A DNA stretch of 64,000 nucleotides from Bacteroidota bacterium (GCA_027619415.1 JAQCFO010000002.1:62001-126000); one strand, 5' to 3'. Shown: positions 27,689-37,400, counted from the stretch's first letter. The notes: generated by a model from the letters alone, not told the origin. Program-made: numbers and translations.

Positions 27689-28335
27689 AAATTTTATTTC
27701 CTCAAAACACTAATACTACTATTTCAATTTTCATAATTTGGTTATTTCATTTATGTGGACTACTAGGGATTTTGTACGGGAACAGGGAGTTGTTTATTGC
27801 TTTTACACCAATAAATCTTTTTGTTTCATTTGCACTTTTATTTATTAATCAAGTAGAGTTAGATAGGAAAAATCTTTTAGCTGGTTTAGCTATTTTTTTA
27901 ATTGGTATGATTTCTGAAATTCTAGGAGTTCAGTATGGTTTTATTTTTGGAGATTATATTTACTTAAACAATTTAGGGTATAAGATTCTGGGTGTGCCAA
28001 TTATGATTGGAGTTAACTGGATTATATTAACTTATATAACAGGATCTTTTTCTAATTACATTTTTAATAACAATAAAAAAATAGCAGTTGTATTTGGAGC
28101 TATTTTAATGGTTGTTTTAGATCTATTAATTGAACCTGTTGCACCTGAATTGGGTTTTTGGGCATTTGATTCAATATATGCGCCTCTTCAAAATTATATA
28201 GGCTGGTTTATAATTGGGTTATTTGTCCAGATAATATATCATTACTCAATAGATAAAAAAGACACAACCTTTTCTTTTCATTTGCTTTTAGTCCAATTTA
28301 TTTTTTTTACATTATTAAACTTTATAGCCCTGTAG
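27685..28335 (+). CDS. cruF: CruF-type carotenoid 1,2-hydratase
   Basis: 216 residues with about seven membrane helices. Family features are GMISEILGVQYGFIFGDYIY, GVPIMIGVNWIILTYI and DLLIEPVAPELGFWAF. CruF adds water to the terminal double bond of acyclic (psi) carotenoid ends, giving the 1'-hydroxy group of myxol/saproxanthin. It overlaps crtD by 4 bp (ATGA). The last three codons and the stop (Ile-Ala-Leu-stop) lie within the 5' end of tRNA-Arg, a 10-base overlap on the same strand. Confidence 0.87.
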   Translation: MKILFPQNTNTTISIFIIWLFHLCGLLGILYGNRELFIAFTPINLFVSFALLFINQVELDRKNLLAGLAIFLIGMISEILGVQYGFIFGDYIYLNNLGYKILGVPIMIGVNWIILTYITGSFSNYIFNNNKKIAVVFGAILMVVLDLLIEPVAPELGFWAFDSIYAPLQNYIGWFIIGLFVQIIYHYSIDKKDTTFSFHLLLVQFIFFTLLNFIAL

Positions 28336-28397
28336 TTCAACGGATAGAATAGAAGTTTCCTAAACTTTAGATCTAGGTTCGATTCCTAGCAGGGCTA
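28326..28397 (+). tRNA. tRNA-Arg (anticodon CCT)
   Basis: A 72-base cloverleaf. Acceptor stem AGCCCTG pairs with CAGGGCT, discriminator A. The D stem is GTTC/GAAT. The anticodon stem GAAGT/ACTTT has loop TTCCTAA with anticodon CCT at 28359-28361. The T stem CTAGG/CCTAG encloses TTCGATT. CCA is not encoded. It reads the rare AGG codon. Positions 28326-28335 also encode the end of cruF, and no promoter box was seen just upstream, so it may be cut from the cruF message. Confidence 0.95.
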
Positions 28398-28557
28398 CAA
28401 TATAGCCTAAACTAATTTCTAATCTGATAATCATGCAGGTATAGATATAAGATTATATCCTCTAATTGATAGACATTAAACCTAGATTGATAGAATTTTT
28501 TTAAAACCATTATTAATAATTTATTATATTGGATTATTCAATTCAATAAAAACTATA

Positions 28558-30060
28558 ATGAAATTTAGATTTCTTACAATTGTCCTGTTCGTTTTCCTGA
28601 CAACTAGTTCTTATACTCAACAGTTAAAACTTGAAAAACATCCTGAAGAAAACCAATTATTTGCACGCGATACAAATGATAACGCATCTGTCGTTTTTTC
28701 TGGAACAGTAAGTGCGGATAACGATATTAATATACTGAGTTTAAAAGTATATAAGGATGGAATTTTATTTGAAGAAATAGTTCCTGAAATTGATAATAAT
28801 AAATTTAATTTTTCAACAATAATTAAGGCTGGTTTATTTCAGTATAAATTTGAGCTATATCATCAAACCGATGGTGTTAAGAAACTTTCTTTTATCGCAG
28901 ATAATGTAGTTTGTGGTGATGCGTATATTATTACAGGCCAATCAAATTCTCATGCAAGTAGCTTACAATCAAATTATTCAAGTCCATTTTGTAGAAGTTT
29001 TGGAGTAAAAACTGGTTATGAAAAATATTCTGATACTGATAAAAAAACTAGATGGGGCTTAGCAACTGGAAATTGTAAAAACTGCGAAGGCGAAGGATGG
29101 GAAAAAGGGTATGATGGTGGTTGGTTTACCAAAATACAACATGGTGTTGGAGTTTGGGGAATGGAATTAGCAAAATTATTAGTTGAGAAACATAAGATCC
29201 CTGTATGTATTATTAACGGAGGAAGTGGCTCTTCAACTATTGAAGAAAATATGCTATTTCCTGAAAAAAGTTCACTAGAAACTAGTTTTGGCAGGTTAGC
29301 TTATAGAGTGGATCAAGCAGGTCTTAAGAATGGAATTAAGGCTATCTTCTACCATCAAGGTGAGTCAGATTCTGACAAACGCTATTTATCATATGCAGAT
29401 AAGTTTGACAGATTAAATAAAGATTGGAAACGAGTTTATAAAGGATTAGAAAAAATATATTTATTTCAGATACACCCTGGCTGTGGATCTAGTTTTCAAT
29501 CGGAATTACGTGAAATTCAAAATCAGATTTTTAAGCGCTATGACTATGTAGAAATAATGTCTACTACAGGCGTTATTGGCCACGATGGTTGTCATTTTTC
29601 ATATGAGGGATATAAAGAATTTGCCCAGAGAATACTGCCTTTGGTTTCTAGAGATTTTTTTGAAGAAAAACAAACATCTATCATTACCCCTCCTCAATTA
29701 TTGAATGCTTATTACAGTGGAAAAAAAGAAATAACATTACTTTTTGATCAAGCAATTGAAATAGAGGAAGTCCTAGAGTTAAAAGGAGTTAAATATTTCT
29801 CAAAGGATCAGTTTTTTTTTAGTATCGAAAAGAATTCAGCTCTTATAAATGGAGACGTAAAAAGAATAATTTTAAAAGACAAACAAATTATAATTAAATT
29901 AAAAAGTGATAAAAAATATTCTACAGTTACCTGGTTACCTAATAAAGAATACTTGAATACAAATAATATATTCAACGGGCCATGGATTAAAGGATTGAAA
30001 AATAAGATTGGTGCTCTAAGCTTTAATAGAAGAATTATAAATAACATTGATCAGCTATAA
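28558..30060 (+). CDS. Exported SASA/SGNH-type carbohydrate esterase
   Basis: 500 residues with a signal peptide (FLTIVLFVFLTTSSYTQ). After a beta-rich N-terminal domain comes a sialate-O-acetylesterase-like SGNH domain: VVCGDAYIITGQSNSHAS (nucleophile Ser about 125), IINGGSGSS (oxyanion Gly), FYHQGESDSD and DGCHFSYEGY (catalytic Asp/His about 343). The C-terminal ~130 residues are beta-rich. Such enzymes remove acetyl groups from sugars, not only sialic acid. The natural substrate is unknown; it may serve glycan use next to the PUL. The 160 bp between tRNA-Arg and this gene show no recognisable feature. Confidence 0.82.
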   Translation: MKFRFLTIVLFVFLTTSSYTQQLKLEKHPEENQLFARDTNDNASVVFSGTVSADNDINILSLKVYKDGILFEEIVPEIDNNKFNFSTIIKAGLFQYKFELYHQTDGVKKLSFIADNVVCGDAYIITGQSNSHASSLQSNYSSPFCRSFGVKTGYEKYSDTDKKTRWGLATGNCKNCEGEGWEKGYDGGWFTKIQHGVGVWGMELAKLLVEKHKIPVCIINGGSGSSTIEENMLFPEKSSLETSFGRLAYRVDQAGLKNGIKAIFYHQGESDSDKRYLSYADKFDRLNKDWKRVYKGLEKIYLFQIHPGCGSSFQSELREIQNQIFKRYDYVEIMSTTGVIGHDGCHFSYEGYKEFAQRILPLVSRDFFEEKQTSIITPPQLLNAYYSGKKEITLLFDQAIEIEEVLELKGVKYFSKDQFFFSIEKNSALINGDVKRIILKDKQIIIKLKSDKKYSTVTWLPNKEYLNTNNIFNGPWIKGLKNKIGALSFNRRIINNIDQL

Positions 30061-30130
30061 TTTCCAGTCAAGAATTTAATTCTAAACTAGGTTAGTCATG
30101 TGTTTTTATAGAAATAAATCAAGAAAATTA

Positions 30131-30598
30131 TTATTTCGTAACTGTCAATTTTCCGCTATTAAAGTTTGCCGTATAGCATTTCAAAGCGCCACCTGCAGTG
30201 CCTGCTGTCGAACAATCAGTAGGATAAGAGTTTCCGTGAGCACCACAAACAAACTTGTCTACTGAGCTATTATAACTCCATTGACTTTGATTGCCTTGAT
30301 GAGGGCAAGTATTAGTAAATGCTCTATATGTAGAAGCATCTATTTTTAATAAAAGCATTCCTTGTGATCCGAAATTAATCCAGCCATTACTGTTTAATGA
30401 ACTAAATGAAGAGTGATTCAAATCAATTACAACAGTGTTCCCGTTAACAGTATATCCTTTAGAACTACTATCCCCACCATTAGACGAAGAATCTTCTTCA
30501 CCCCCAGATGAGCATGCCTCTAACATAGTTACTCCAAAAAATGCAAGGGCAACAGAGGGACATACTTTTTTTAAAAAATCTCTTCTTTTGTTTTTCAT
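30131..30598 (-). CDS. Small Rieske [2Fe-2S] lipoprotein with Tat-like signal
   Basis: 155 residues from the ATG at 30598 (a TTG three codons earlier lies inside the promoter box). The N-terminus KNKRRDFLKKVC is a twin-arginine signal; a lipobox follows (MLEAC) and then a Ser/Gly/Glu linker. The Rieske ligands are CPHQG (Cys, His) and CGAHGNS (Cys, His), set in a small beta domain from about residue 45. No oxygenase or bc1 partner is nearby, so the electron partner is unknown. It stands alone, convergent to the esterase. Confidence 0.85.
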   Translation of the reverse strand: MKNKRRDFLKKVCPSVALAFFGVTMLEACSSGGEEDSSSNGGDSSSKGYTVNGNTVVIDLNHSSFSSLNSNGWINFGSQGMLLLKIDASTYRAFTNTCPHQGNQSQWSYNSSVDKFVCGAHGNSYPTDCSTAGTAGGALKCYTANFNSGKLTVTK

Positions 30599-30604
30599 AT
30601 TACT

Positions 30605-30612
30605 CAAAACTA
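30605..30612 (-). promoter_or_regulatory. -7 box directly before the Rieske gene
   Basis: The minus strand reads TAGTTTTG, matching TAnnTTTG. Its last base is exactly 7 bases before the A of the ATG at 30598, so the predicted transcript starts on the initiation codon. Confidence 0.55.
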
Positions 30613-30836
30613 TGAATTATTTTTATTAAAATTATTTAAATAAGCTAGATTTACATTTAAATTAATTATAACCAAATAGCTAATTGTTATGGGCATTTCA
30701 GCTTTAGACATTATTTTTTTCATTTCGTGCCGTCTTAACACTTTTGAGATTATCTGAATATTTATAATTTCATCTATGATAAAAAAACAATTACATTTTA
30801 TACATTATAAGTCAATTCGTTTTAAAAGATTATTTT
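30613..30836. other. Gene-free stretch between the Rieske gene and symporter remains
   Basis: AT-rich sequence without an intact gene. A short plus-strand reading from the ATG at 30689 (MGISALDIIFF, then broken) resembles the first residues of sodium:solute symporters and may be another piece of the decayed genes to the right. That resemblance is too short to be firm. No tRNA, terminator or clear promoter was found. Confidence 0.4.
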
Positions 30837-31118
30837 ATTGATAAAGCAATGGATGCTGCTGTTGTATCTAACATTACAGATCTAGCCTAATTAGCTTTGA
30901 TTGAAGCGCAGGCATATCCTCACTTTTTAGATGTAATGGCAATATTGTTTATATTGAATATTATAATTATGCTGATTATTGGAAAATTATATCCAACAGA
31001 GTATGCTTTTGTGCATGATTACACAAAACAGGTAGACATCACTCCATGGAAATATACAAAACTTGTTGGAGGAATTATTTGTGTCATAGTGATTGGTATT
31101 TATATATATTTTGCATAA
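30837..31118 (+). pseudogene. Remnant of a sodium:solute symporter, C-terminal end
   Basis: One frame runs DKAMDAAVVSNITDLA, stop (TAA at 30888-30890), LALIEAQAYPHFLDVMAILF and onward to a stop at 31118. The part after the internal stop has two membrane helices joined by a polar loop and ends VDITPWKYTKLVGG plus a final helix, which resembles the last two helices of SSS-family sodium/sugar symporters. A full member has about 500-600 residues, so only the extreme C-terminus remains, interrupted by the stop. It is possible, but less likely, that the 73-codon open frame starting at the TTG at 30897 is still expressed. Confidence 0.6.
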
Positions 31119-31158
31119 AAACATTCTATTGTAAAGTATATCCTTATGTATTTCATGA

Positions 31159-31320
31159 GAAAAAGACGGAAAAAATAAATGTGCAGAAGATTATTTTTTA
31201 GCTGGAAGGCCACTTTCCTGACGGACAGTTGGAGCTTTGATTATAGCCGATAACATATCAGTTAGTAATTTGTTGCTGTGAACGGACTTGCTGTTGGCTT
31301 GGCTACTTTATGGATTTTAC
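31159..31320 (+). pseudogene. Remnant of a sodium:solute symporter, N-terminal region
   Basis: The frame from 31159 reads EKDGKNKCAEDYFLAGRPLS, stop (TGA at 31219), RTVGALIIADNIS, then degenerate sequence with another TGA. SSS symporters have a near-identical segment after their first helix (AEDYFLAGR, then a Trp, then VGASLIASNIS), and the first stop replaces that Trp codon. The segment is recognisable but dead. It lies downstream of the C-terminal remnant, so the two pieces cannot come from one collinear gene. Confidence 0.65.
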
Positions 31321-31389
31321 TTTTTATATAATTACTGCTTTTTTATATTCATTACTGTGCTAATATGAACCTATACATATCTGTTTTTA

Positions 31390-31418
31390 TTTGATTAATT
31401 TAATTTATTATAAGTTTG
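31390..31418 (+). promoter_or_regulatory. Promoter of the PUL regulator gene
   Basis: TTTG at 31390-31393, 17 bases, then TAAGTTTG at 31411-31418, both fitting the Bacteroidota consensus. Predicted transcription start about 31425, 22 bases before the GTG start at 31447. Confidence 0.6.
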
Positions 31419-31446
31419 TGTTTAAATACTATCTAAAAATACTTAA

Positions 31447-34260
31447 GTGCTTGATTATCAGAGATATTTAAAACATTTTTTATTATTCAGTCTGCTTTCA
31501 TTTAGCATGCAGTCCCAGTTGTTGCCACCTATACAATCTTATTTGCCTAAAGATTATAACGGAGCCAACCAAAACTGGATGATTACCCAGTCTAAGGATA
31601 GAGAAATCTTTATTGCCAATAGTTCAGGTCTTCTAACCTTTAATGGTTCTAGATGGAACATGTTCTTTTCCAAAAATGGTTCTATTATCCGTTCGACAAA
31701 ATTCATAGACAATCGAGTTTACACTGGATCATATCAGGATTTTGGATATTGGGAAAAAACAAATAAAGGCTCATACGTCTACACTTCTTTGGTTGAAAAA
31801 TCAAAATTAATTATTGATACTGATGAGGAGTTTTGGGATGTCTTAGATTATGATGATTGGATTATTTTTCAATCATTGTCAAGATTAATAATGTTTAATA
31901 AGGTTTCAGAAAAAATAGAATTTTTTGATCCTAATGAAGAAATATCTAATTCTTTTATTGTTGACTCAAGACTCTATTTTACTTTAAAATCTGGACTGTA
32001 TATTTTTCAAAATGGTGATAAAGTCCTCTTGTCAAGTGACCTTAGGTTAATTGATGGTAATAATTCTCATCATATCGTTAGTATGTTTAAGAATAATAAA
32101 AACCTTATTTTAATTACTGATGAATTAGAATCTTTTGAATTATATCCAAATGGAGTATTGTTGCCTTGGAATATTTCTTCTAATATTTTAAATGAAGGAA
32201 ATATTGTTTATAGCGCCATTAGATTAAAAGACAATAGCTTCGCAATAGGCACAGTTGGTCAGGGAGTTATTTTACTAAATGACAAAGGATCTTATTTAAA
32301 TACTATTGATAAATCAAGAGGGATCGGAAATAATACTGTTTTATCAGTTTTTGAAGATTTGAATTCGAATATTTGGTTAGCCCTGGATAATGGGATTTCT
32401 GTAATAAACAGTAAATCTCCGTTTCAGATTTTTAATGATTACGATGGAGTCTTAGGCACTGTTTATGCTTCTAAACACTATAATGACTTTCTTTATATTG
32501 GAACTAATCAAGGGCTGTTTTATAAAAAATATAATTCTACTGACCCTTTTAAAATAATAGAGAACACGTCTGGTCAAGTTTGGAGTTTATCTGTAATAAA
32601 TGATCAGTTGTTTTGTGGGCATAATGAAGGGGCGTTTCAAGTCCTTAATAACCAAGCATATAAAATTGATGAAACTTCTGGAAGCTGGGCTTTTAGAGCA
32701 ATCCCTGATGAATCTAATTTAATTTTAGAGGGTAGTTATTATGGTTTTAAAATTTTAAAAAAAGATAATGGCAGATGGAAAGTTCGAAATAAAATAAATG
32801 GTTTTGAGACTTCTTCTAGGCTTTTTGAGATTGCTAAAAATAAAAAAGTAATTGTAAGCCATGGATATAAAGGAGTATATAGTCTTTCTTTTTCTAAAGA
32901 TTATAACGATTTATTAAATGTCAAAATAGATACTTCGGTTTCTATTGGAGGTAACGTGAGCTTAGGGAAGTTTGATGACAATATTTATTATAATTATGAT
33001 AAAGGGTTTTATAAATATAATTCCAAGAGTGATAATTTTGAGAAAGATGCTTTACTTTCAGAATTGTCTTCAAAAGAATTGATTAATGGTATAATAATTA
33101 ACGATGATGACGGTAAGTTTTGGATGTTTTCGAAAAGTTACATGAACTATATGACTAAAGATTTTGTTTCCAATGAAAGAAAAATTAAGTCTATTTTGTT
33201 TCCTGAAAAATTAAGAAAAACAGTATTTGAAAATATTTCAATAACAAAAGATAAGCACTATATATTAGGGACTAACAACGGATATATAGATTTTAATTTA
33301 GAAACTTATTCTCAAGTTACTCCAGATATAATAATTGAAAAAGTCGAAGCTAGTGAGATTAATAACAATACAGTTGCACTAAACTTATTTAATAGAGCTG
33401 AATTAGATTATAATTATAATAATGTAAAGATTAGTTTTAATACCAGGAATTATTATAAATTTCAAACAGTAGAATATCGATATTTATTAGAAGGTTATTT
33501 AGATCAGTGGAGCCCCCTTACAGAAGATTCAGAAGTTGTATTTAGCAATTTAAAGCCTGGCGATTACTTTTTCAAAGTTAAATCCTATTTTGGCGGAGTT
33601 GTATCATCTGATGAAAAAACTTTTGAGTTTTCTATACAACCTCCATGGTACTGGTCAAACTTTATGATTACGAATTACATTTTGACATTGTTAATTGCCA
33701 TTTTCCTTATTAATAGAGCCTACATTAAGTTCTATAGGAACAAAGAAGAAAAGATCATTAGAGTTAATCAAAATAAATTAAAACTAAAAGAAATTGAAAA
33801 GAAGCAGGCTCTTATTTCTATTGAAAACAATAAATTACAAGATGATATAGAGGCAAAGAACAGAGAGTTGGCTATTTCAACAATGAGCATGATTAAGAAG
33901 AATCAATTTTTAAGTAAGATAAAATTGGATCTTAAAAAAATTGAACCTACTAAAAATGTTTTCTCTGTAATTAAAATGATAGATAGAAATCTTAACAACA
34001 AAGATGATTGGAAGTTTTTTAAAGAAGCTTTTAACAACGCTGATCAAGATTTTCTAAAAAAAGTTAAACAAACGCATCCTTCGCTTACAAATAATGATTT
34101 AAGACTATGTGCATATCTACGTTTAAACCTTTCTTCAAAAGATATATCACCTTTACTAAATATCTCTTTAAGTAGCGTAGAAATTAAGAGATATAGACTT
34201 CGAAAAAAGATGAACCTTACGCGTAATGAGGGACTTACGGACCATTTGTTAAGTTTATAA
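31447..34260 (+). CDS. Membrane-spanning PUL regulator (propeller, Y_Y_Y domain, LuxR-type HTH)
   Basis: 937 residues. A signal peptide/helix (FLLFSLLSFSMQSQ) is followed by a large beta-propeller of regulator-propeller repeats (for example NTVLSVFEDLNSNIWLALDNGISVI) to about residue 620 and a Y_Y_Y domain (EYRYLLEGYLDQWSPL). One membrane helix lies at about 737-757, then a coiled coil and a C-terminal LuxR-type helix-turn-helix (LTNNDLRLCAYLRLNLSSKDI, about 880-930). No kinase domain is present, so it is a one-component sensor that probably binds glycan in the periplasm and DNA in the cytoplasm. Start GTG at 31447. Located just upstream of susC on the same strand. Confidence 0.87.
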   Translation: MLDYQRYLKHFLLFSLLSFSMQSQLLPPIQSYLPKDYNGANQNWMITQSKDREIFIANSSGLLTFNGSRWNMFFSKNGSIIRSTKFIDNRVYTGSYQDFGYWEKTNKGSYVYTSLVEKSKLIIDTDEEFWDVLDYDDWIIFQSLSRLIMFNKVSEKIEFFDPNEEISNSFIVDSRLYFTLKSGLYIFQNGDKVLLSSDLRLIDGNNSHHIVSMFKNNKNLILITDELESFELYPNGVLLPWNISSNILNEGNIVYSAIRLKDNSFAIGTVGQGVILLNDKGSYLNTIDKSRGIGNNTVLSVFEDLNSNIWLALDNGISVINSKSPFQIFNDYDGVLGTVYASKHYNDFLYIGTNQGLFYKKYNSTDPFKIIENTSGQVWSLSVINDQLFCGHNEGAFQVLNNQAYKIDETSGSWAFRAIPDESNLILEGSYYGFKILKKDNGRWKVRNKINGFETSSRLFEIAKNKKVIVSHGYKGVYSLSFSKDYNDLLNVKIDTSVSIGGNVSLGKFDDNIYYNYDKGFYKYNSKSDNFEKDALLSELSSKELINGIIINDDDGKFWMFSKSYMNYMTKDFVSNERKIKSILFPEKLRKTVFENISITKDKHYILGTNNGYIDFNLETYSQVTPDIIIEKVEASEINNNTVALNLFNRAELDYNYNNVKISFNTRNYYKFQTVEYRYLLEGYLDQWSPLTEDSEVVFSNLKPGDYFFKVKSYFGGVVSSDEKTFEFSIQPPWYWSNFMITNYILTLLIAIFLINRAYIKFYRNKEEKIIRVNQNKLKLKEIEKKQALISIENNKLQDDIEAKNRELAISTMSMIKKNQFLSKIKLDLKKIEPTKNVFSVIKMIDRNLNNKDDWKFFKEAFNNADQDFLKKVKQTHPSLTNNDLRLCAYLRLNLSSKDISPLLNISLSSVEIKRYRLRKKMNLTRNEGLTDHLLSL

Positions 34261-34285
34261 AAATTAATAATTTTATAAACTTAAC
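34248..34285 (+). terminator. Inverted repeat across the stop codon of the PUL regulator
   Basis: A perfect 15-bp inverted repeat: 34248-34262 pairs with 34271-34285 around an 8-base loop. It includes the TAA stop of the regulator. It is AT-rich and has no T run after it, so it is either a weak terminator/3' stabilising hairpin or a DNA-binding site upstream of susC. Confidence 0.5.
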
Positions 34286-34418
34286 TTAACATTACCTTTA
34301 CATGTTTTGTTTTAGATTATATTGAGATTTAGTTTATAATCCTGTTTATTGTCATTTTAACAACATTTAACACCTTTAATTTATGTTTTTGATAAGATTG
34401 CATTCTTTTTAATGTGAT

Positions 34419-34450
34419 TTTGACAATTCTGTATAGGTTATTTATGTTTG
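34419..34450 (+). promoter_or_regulatory. Promoter of the susC operon
   Basis: TTTG at 34419-34422, 20 bases, then TATGTTTG at 34443-34450: an excellent match in sequence and spacing. Predicted start about 34457, giving a 43-base leader to the susC ATG at 34500. The 130 bases upstream are AT-rich and are the likely place for the regulator to bind. Confidence 0.7.
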
Positions 34451-34499
34451 CCATACAATTTATTTCGATTAAGTTTATTTTATTAAATAAAAACAATAT

Positions 34500-37400
34500 A
34501 TGAAAACAAAATTTTTATCCTTAATTATCTTATTTGGATCTTTTATTATGGTAGCTCAAGATGTTACTTTAAATGGATCTGTATTGGATGCATCTACTGA
34601 TGGTCCTTTACCCGGTGTAAGTGTTGTAATTAGCGGTTCTCAATCAGGTACAACTACAGACTTTAATGGAAATTTTAGTCTTAAGGGAGTTTCTATTGGA
34701 GACGTTATTCAATTCTCTTACATTGGTTATATAACTCAAGAAGTTACTATTGGTAATCCACTAAACCTTATGGTTTATCTACAGGAAGATGTCGAATCTT
34801 TAGATGAGGTAATACTTGTTGGTTATAGTAGTCAGAAATCATCTAATATTTCTGGTTCAGTTTCAGTTGTTTCTAGTGATGACGTTGAGAAACTTAAGCC
34901 ACTAAGAGTAGAAGATGCTTTACAAGGTCAAGCTGGGCTTAATGTTATTTCTAGCGGTTCTCCTGGTGGCAAGCCTTCAGTGTTAATAAGAGGGATTACT
35001 TCTTTTTCAGGAACTGATCCTTTAGTTGTTATTGACGGTATTAATTCTTCTTTATTTGATATGGATGCTATTAATCCTGCTAATATTGAAAGTTTAACAG
35101 TTTTAAAAGATGCTTCTACAACTGCTCTTTATGGAGTTAGAGGTGGGAATGGTGTAATAGTTATTACTACAAAATCAGGAAATAAAAATCAAGAAACAAT
35201 TTTTTCATTAGATACTTCATTTGGTATGCAGCATGTTACGAAATATATAAATGTTTTAAATGCTTCACAATATGCAGCTATTTTAAATGAGGGTAGTGTA
35301 TCTTCTGGTGGACCAATACTTTTTTCTGACATTTCAAATTTAGGTGTAGGTACTGATTGGCAAAAAAAATTATTTGAGCCTGCTCCTATTTCGACCACTA
35401 ATTTTTCTGCTTCTGGAGGAGGTGATAAAACAACATATTTTCTTTCTGCAGGTTACACATCACAAGAAGGAGTTGCAGCTGGAGGAGACAAAGACTTTTT
35501 TGATGTAGCAACCTTTACGGCTAACTTTTCTTCTGATATTTCAGATAATTTAAAAGCGATTGTTCATACAAAGTATTCTAATCTTCAAGGAAATGGTCTT
35601 GGTGGAAATCAAATTTTTAATGCTTTAAATTTTGATCCTACTGTTAAACAGATGCCTTTTGAAGCGTATGGAATGAGTAGCACTATTACTCAAGAAGTTA
35701 TCAATCCACTTGCTGGAGTTTCTAACTCATACAGTGATAATAAAACAGATAAATTGATTGGTAAAATAGAATTACAATATCAATTAATGGATAATTTTAA
35801 AATCACTTCTAGACTAGGTTATTCTAGTGTTTGGCAACAACAAAAGGGTTTTACTCCACTTCAATTTTATGGAATAGGACATAATAGAACTAACGCAAAT
35901 ATAGATTTAACACCTAGGACAGAAGATGATCATAACAGAGTTTCTGAAACCAAACAAAATTGGTTTAACTATTCATATGAACTATTTGGGAATTATGATT
36001 TTAGTTTGAACGATGAACATAATTTCAATGTTTTTGCAGGATTTACAATTGGTAAAGGAACAAACAATGGTCTTAGTGGAAGCAATGTTGATGTTCCTTT
36101 TAATTCTTGGACTTATGCAGATTTAAGTTCAGCTTCTGGTGGTATGGAAGATCAATCTACTTCTTCTTGGCAGAGTGTTAGTAGAAGTGTTTCTCTAATG
36201 GGAAGAGTAGAGTATGATTTTCAAGAGAAATATTTAGCTTCTTTAACAGTTAGAAGAGATGGTTCAACAAGTTTTGGAATAAATAATAAGTTTGCAATTT
36301 TCCCTTCTGCATCTATAGGTTGGGTAACATCAAATGAAGAATTCTTCAATTCCTCAACTATTGACTTTTTAAAATTAAGAGCCAGTTACGGAACTGTAGG
36401 TAATGACAATGCTTCTCCTCAATTTGGAACTATTTCAACTTTTCCAAAATACACATTTGGACAAACTATTTATTCAGGATCGACATTATTAGGGATTCCT
36501 AATAATGATGTTTCATGGGAGAATCAAACACAGACAAACATTGGGGTTGATTTAAGAATGTTTGATTCTAAACTTAAATTTACGGCTGATTATTTTATTA
36601 AAACAGTTGATGACTTATTATTTAGTCCAACGTTATCACTTTATTTAGGTATTCCAAGCTATCCAGTAGCAAACATTGGTAAAACCGAAACAAAAGGATA
36701 TGAAATTAGTTTATCGTATGGCGATGAAATCACAGAAAACATAAGTTTCAATACAACGTTTAATTTTACGACTGCTGAAAATTTAGTTAAAGAAATTAAT
36801 AATGGAGATAAGTATATTTGGGGAAGTGGTTACGGAATTCCTTATACTAATTTAACTCAATTTAGACAAGGTGAATCACCTGGTATATTCTGGGGTTATA
36901 AAACTAATGGCATTTTCCAAAATCAAGCTGACGTATCTAATCATGCCACTCAATCAAATGCCCAACCAGGAGATATTAGATTTGTTGACGTTGATGGTAA
37001 TGGAATAATTGATGCTGAAGACAGAACTAAAATAGGAGACCCATTCCCTGACTTTACATTGGGTTGGAATTTTGCTTTAACAGTTTCGGACTTTGACTTG
37101 GCAGTTTTTACTTACGCTTCTGTTGGAAATGATATTTTTAGAGGTTACGAAAGAGGTTTAAACTATACTAACAAATTTGCTTCAGTTTTAAATAGATGGA
37201 CAGGTGAAGGCACCAGCAATTTAGAGCCTAGATATTCTTTTGTAGATGCTAACAATAATAGTAGAGCTTCTGATAGATACGTTGAAGACGGAAGTTTTGT
37301 GAAAATAAAAAATATTCAGTTTGGATATAATTTTCCTGAAACTGCAGCTTCTAAGTTAGGCCTTAGTAGTTTAAGAGTTTATGCTCTTGCTAAAAATGCT

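Noticed and set aside
28326-28397. tRNA-Arg as an integrase attachment site
   Set aside because: No integrase gene and no repeat of the tRNA 3' end was seen by eye in the window.
30897-31118. An intact 73-residue membrane protein gene
   Set aside because: Its frame continues upstream across a stop into related sequence and matches the tail of a symporter, so a pseudogene piece is more likely.
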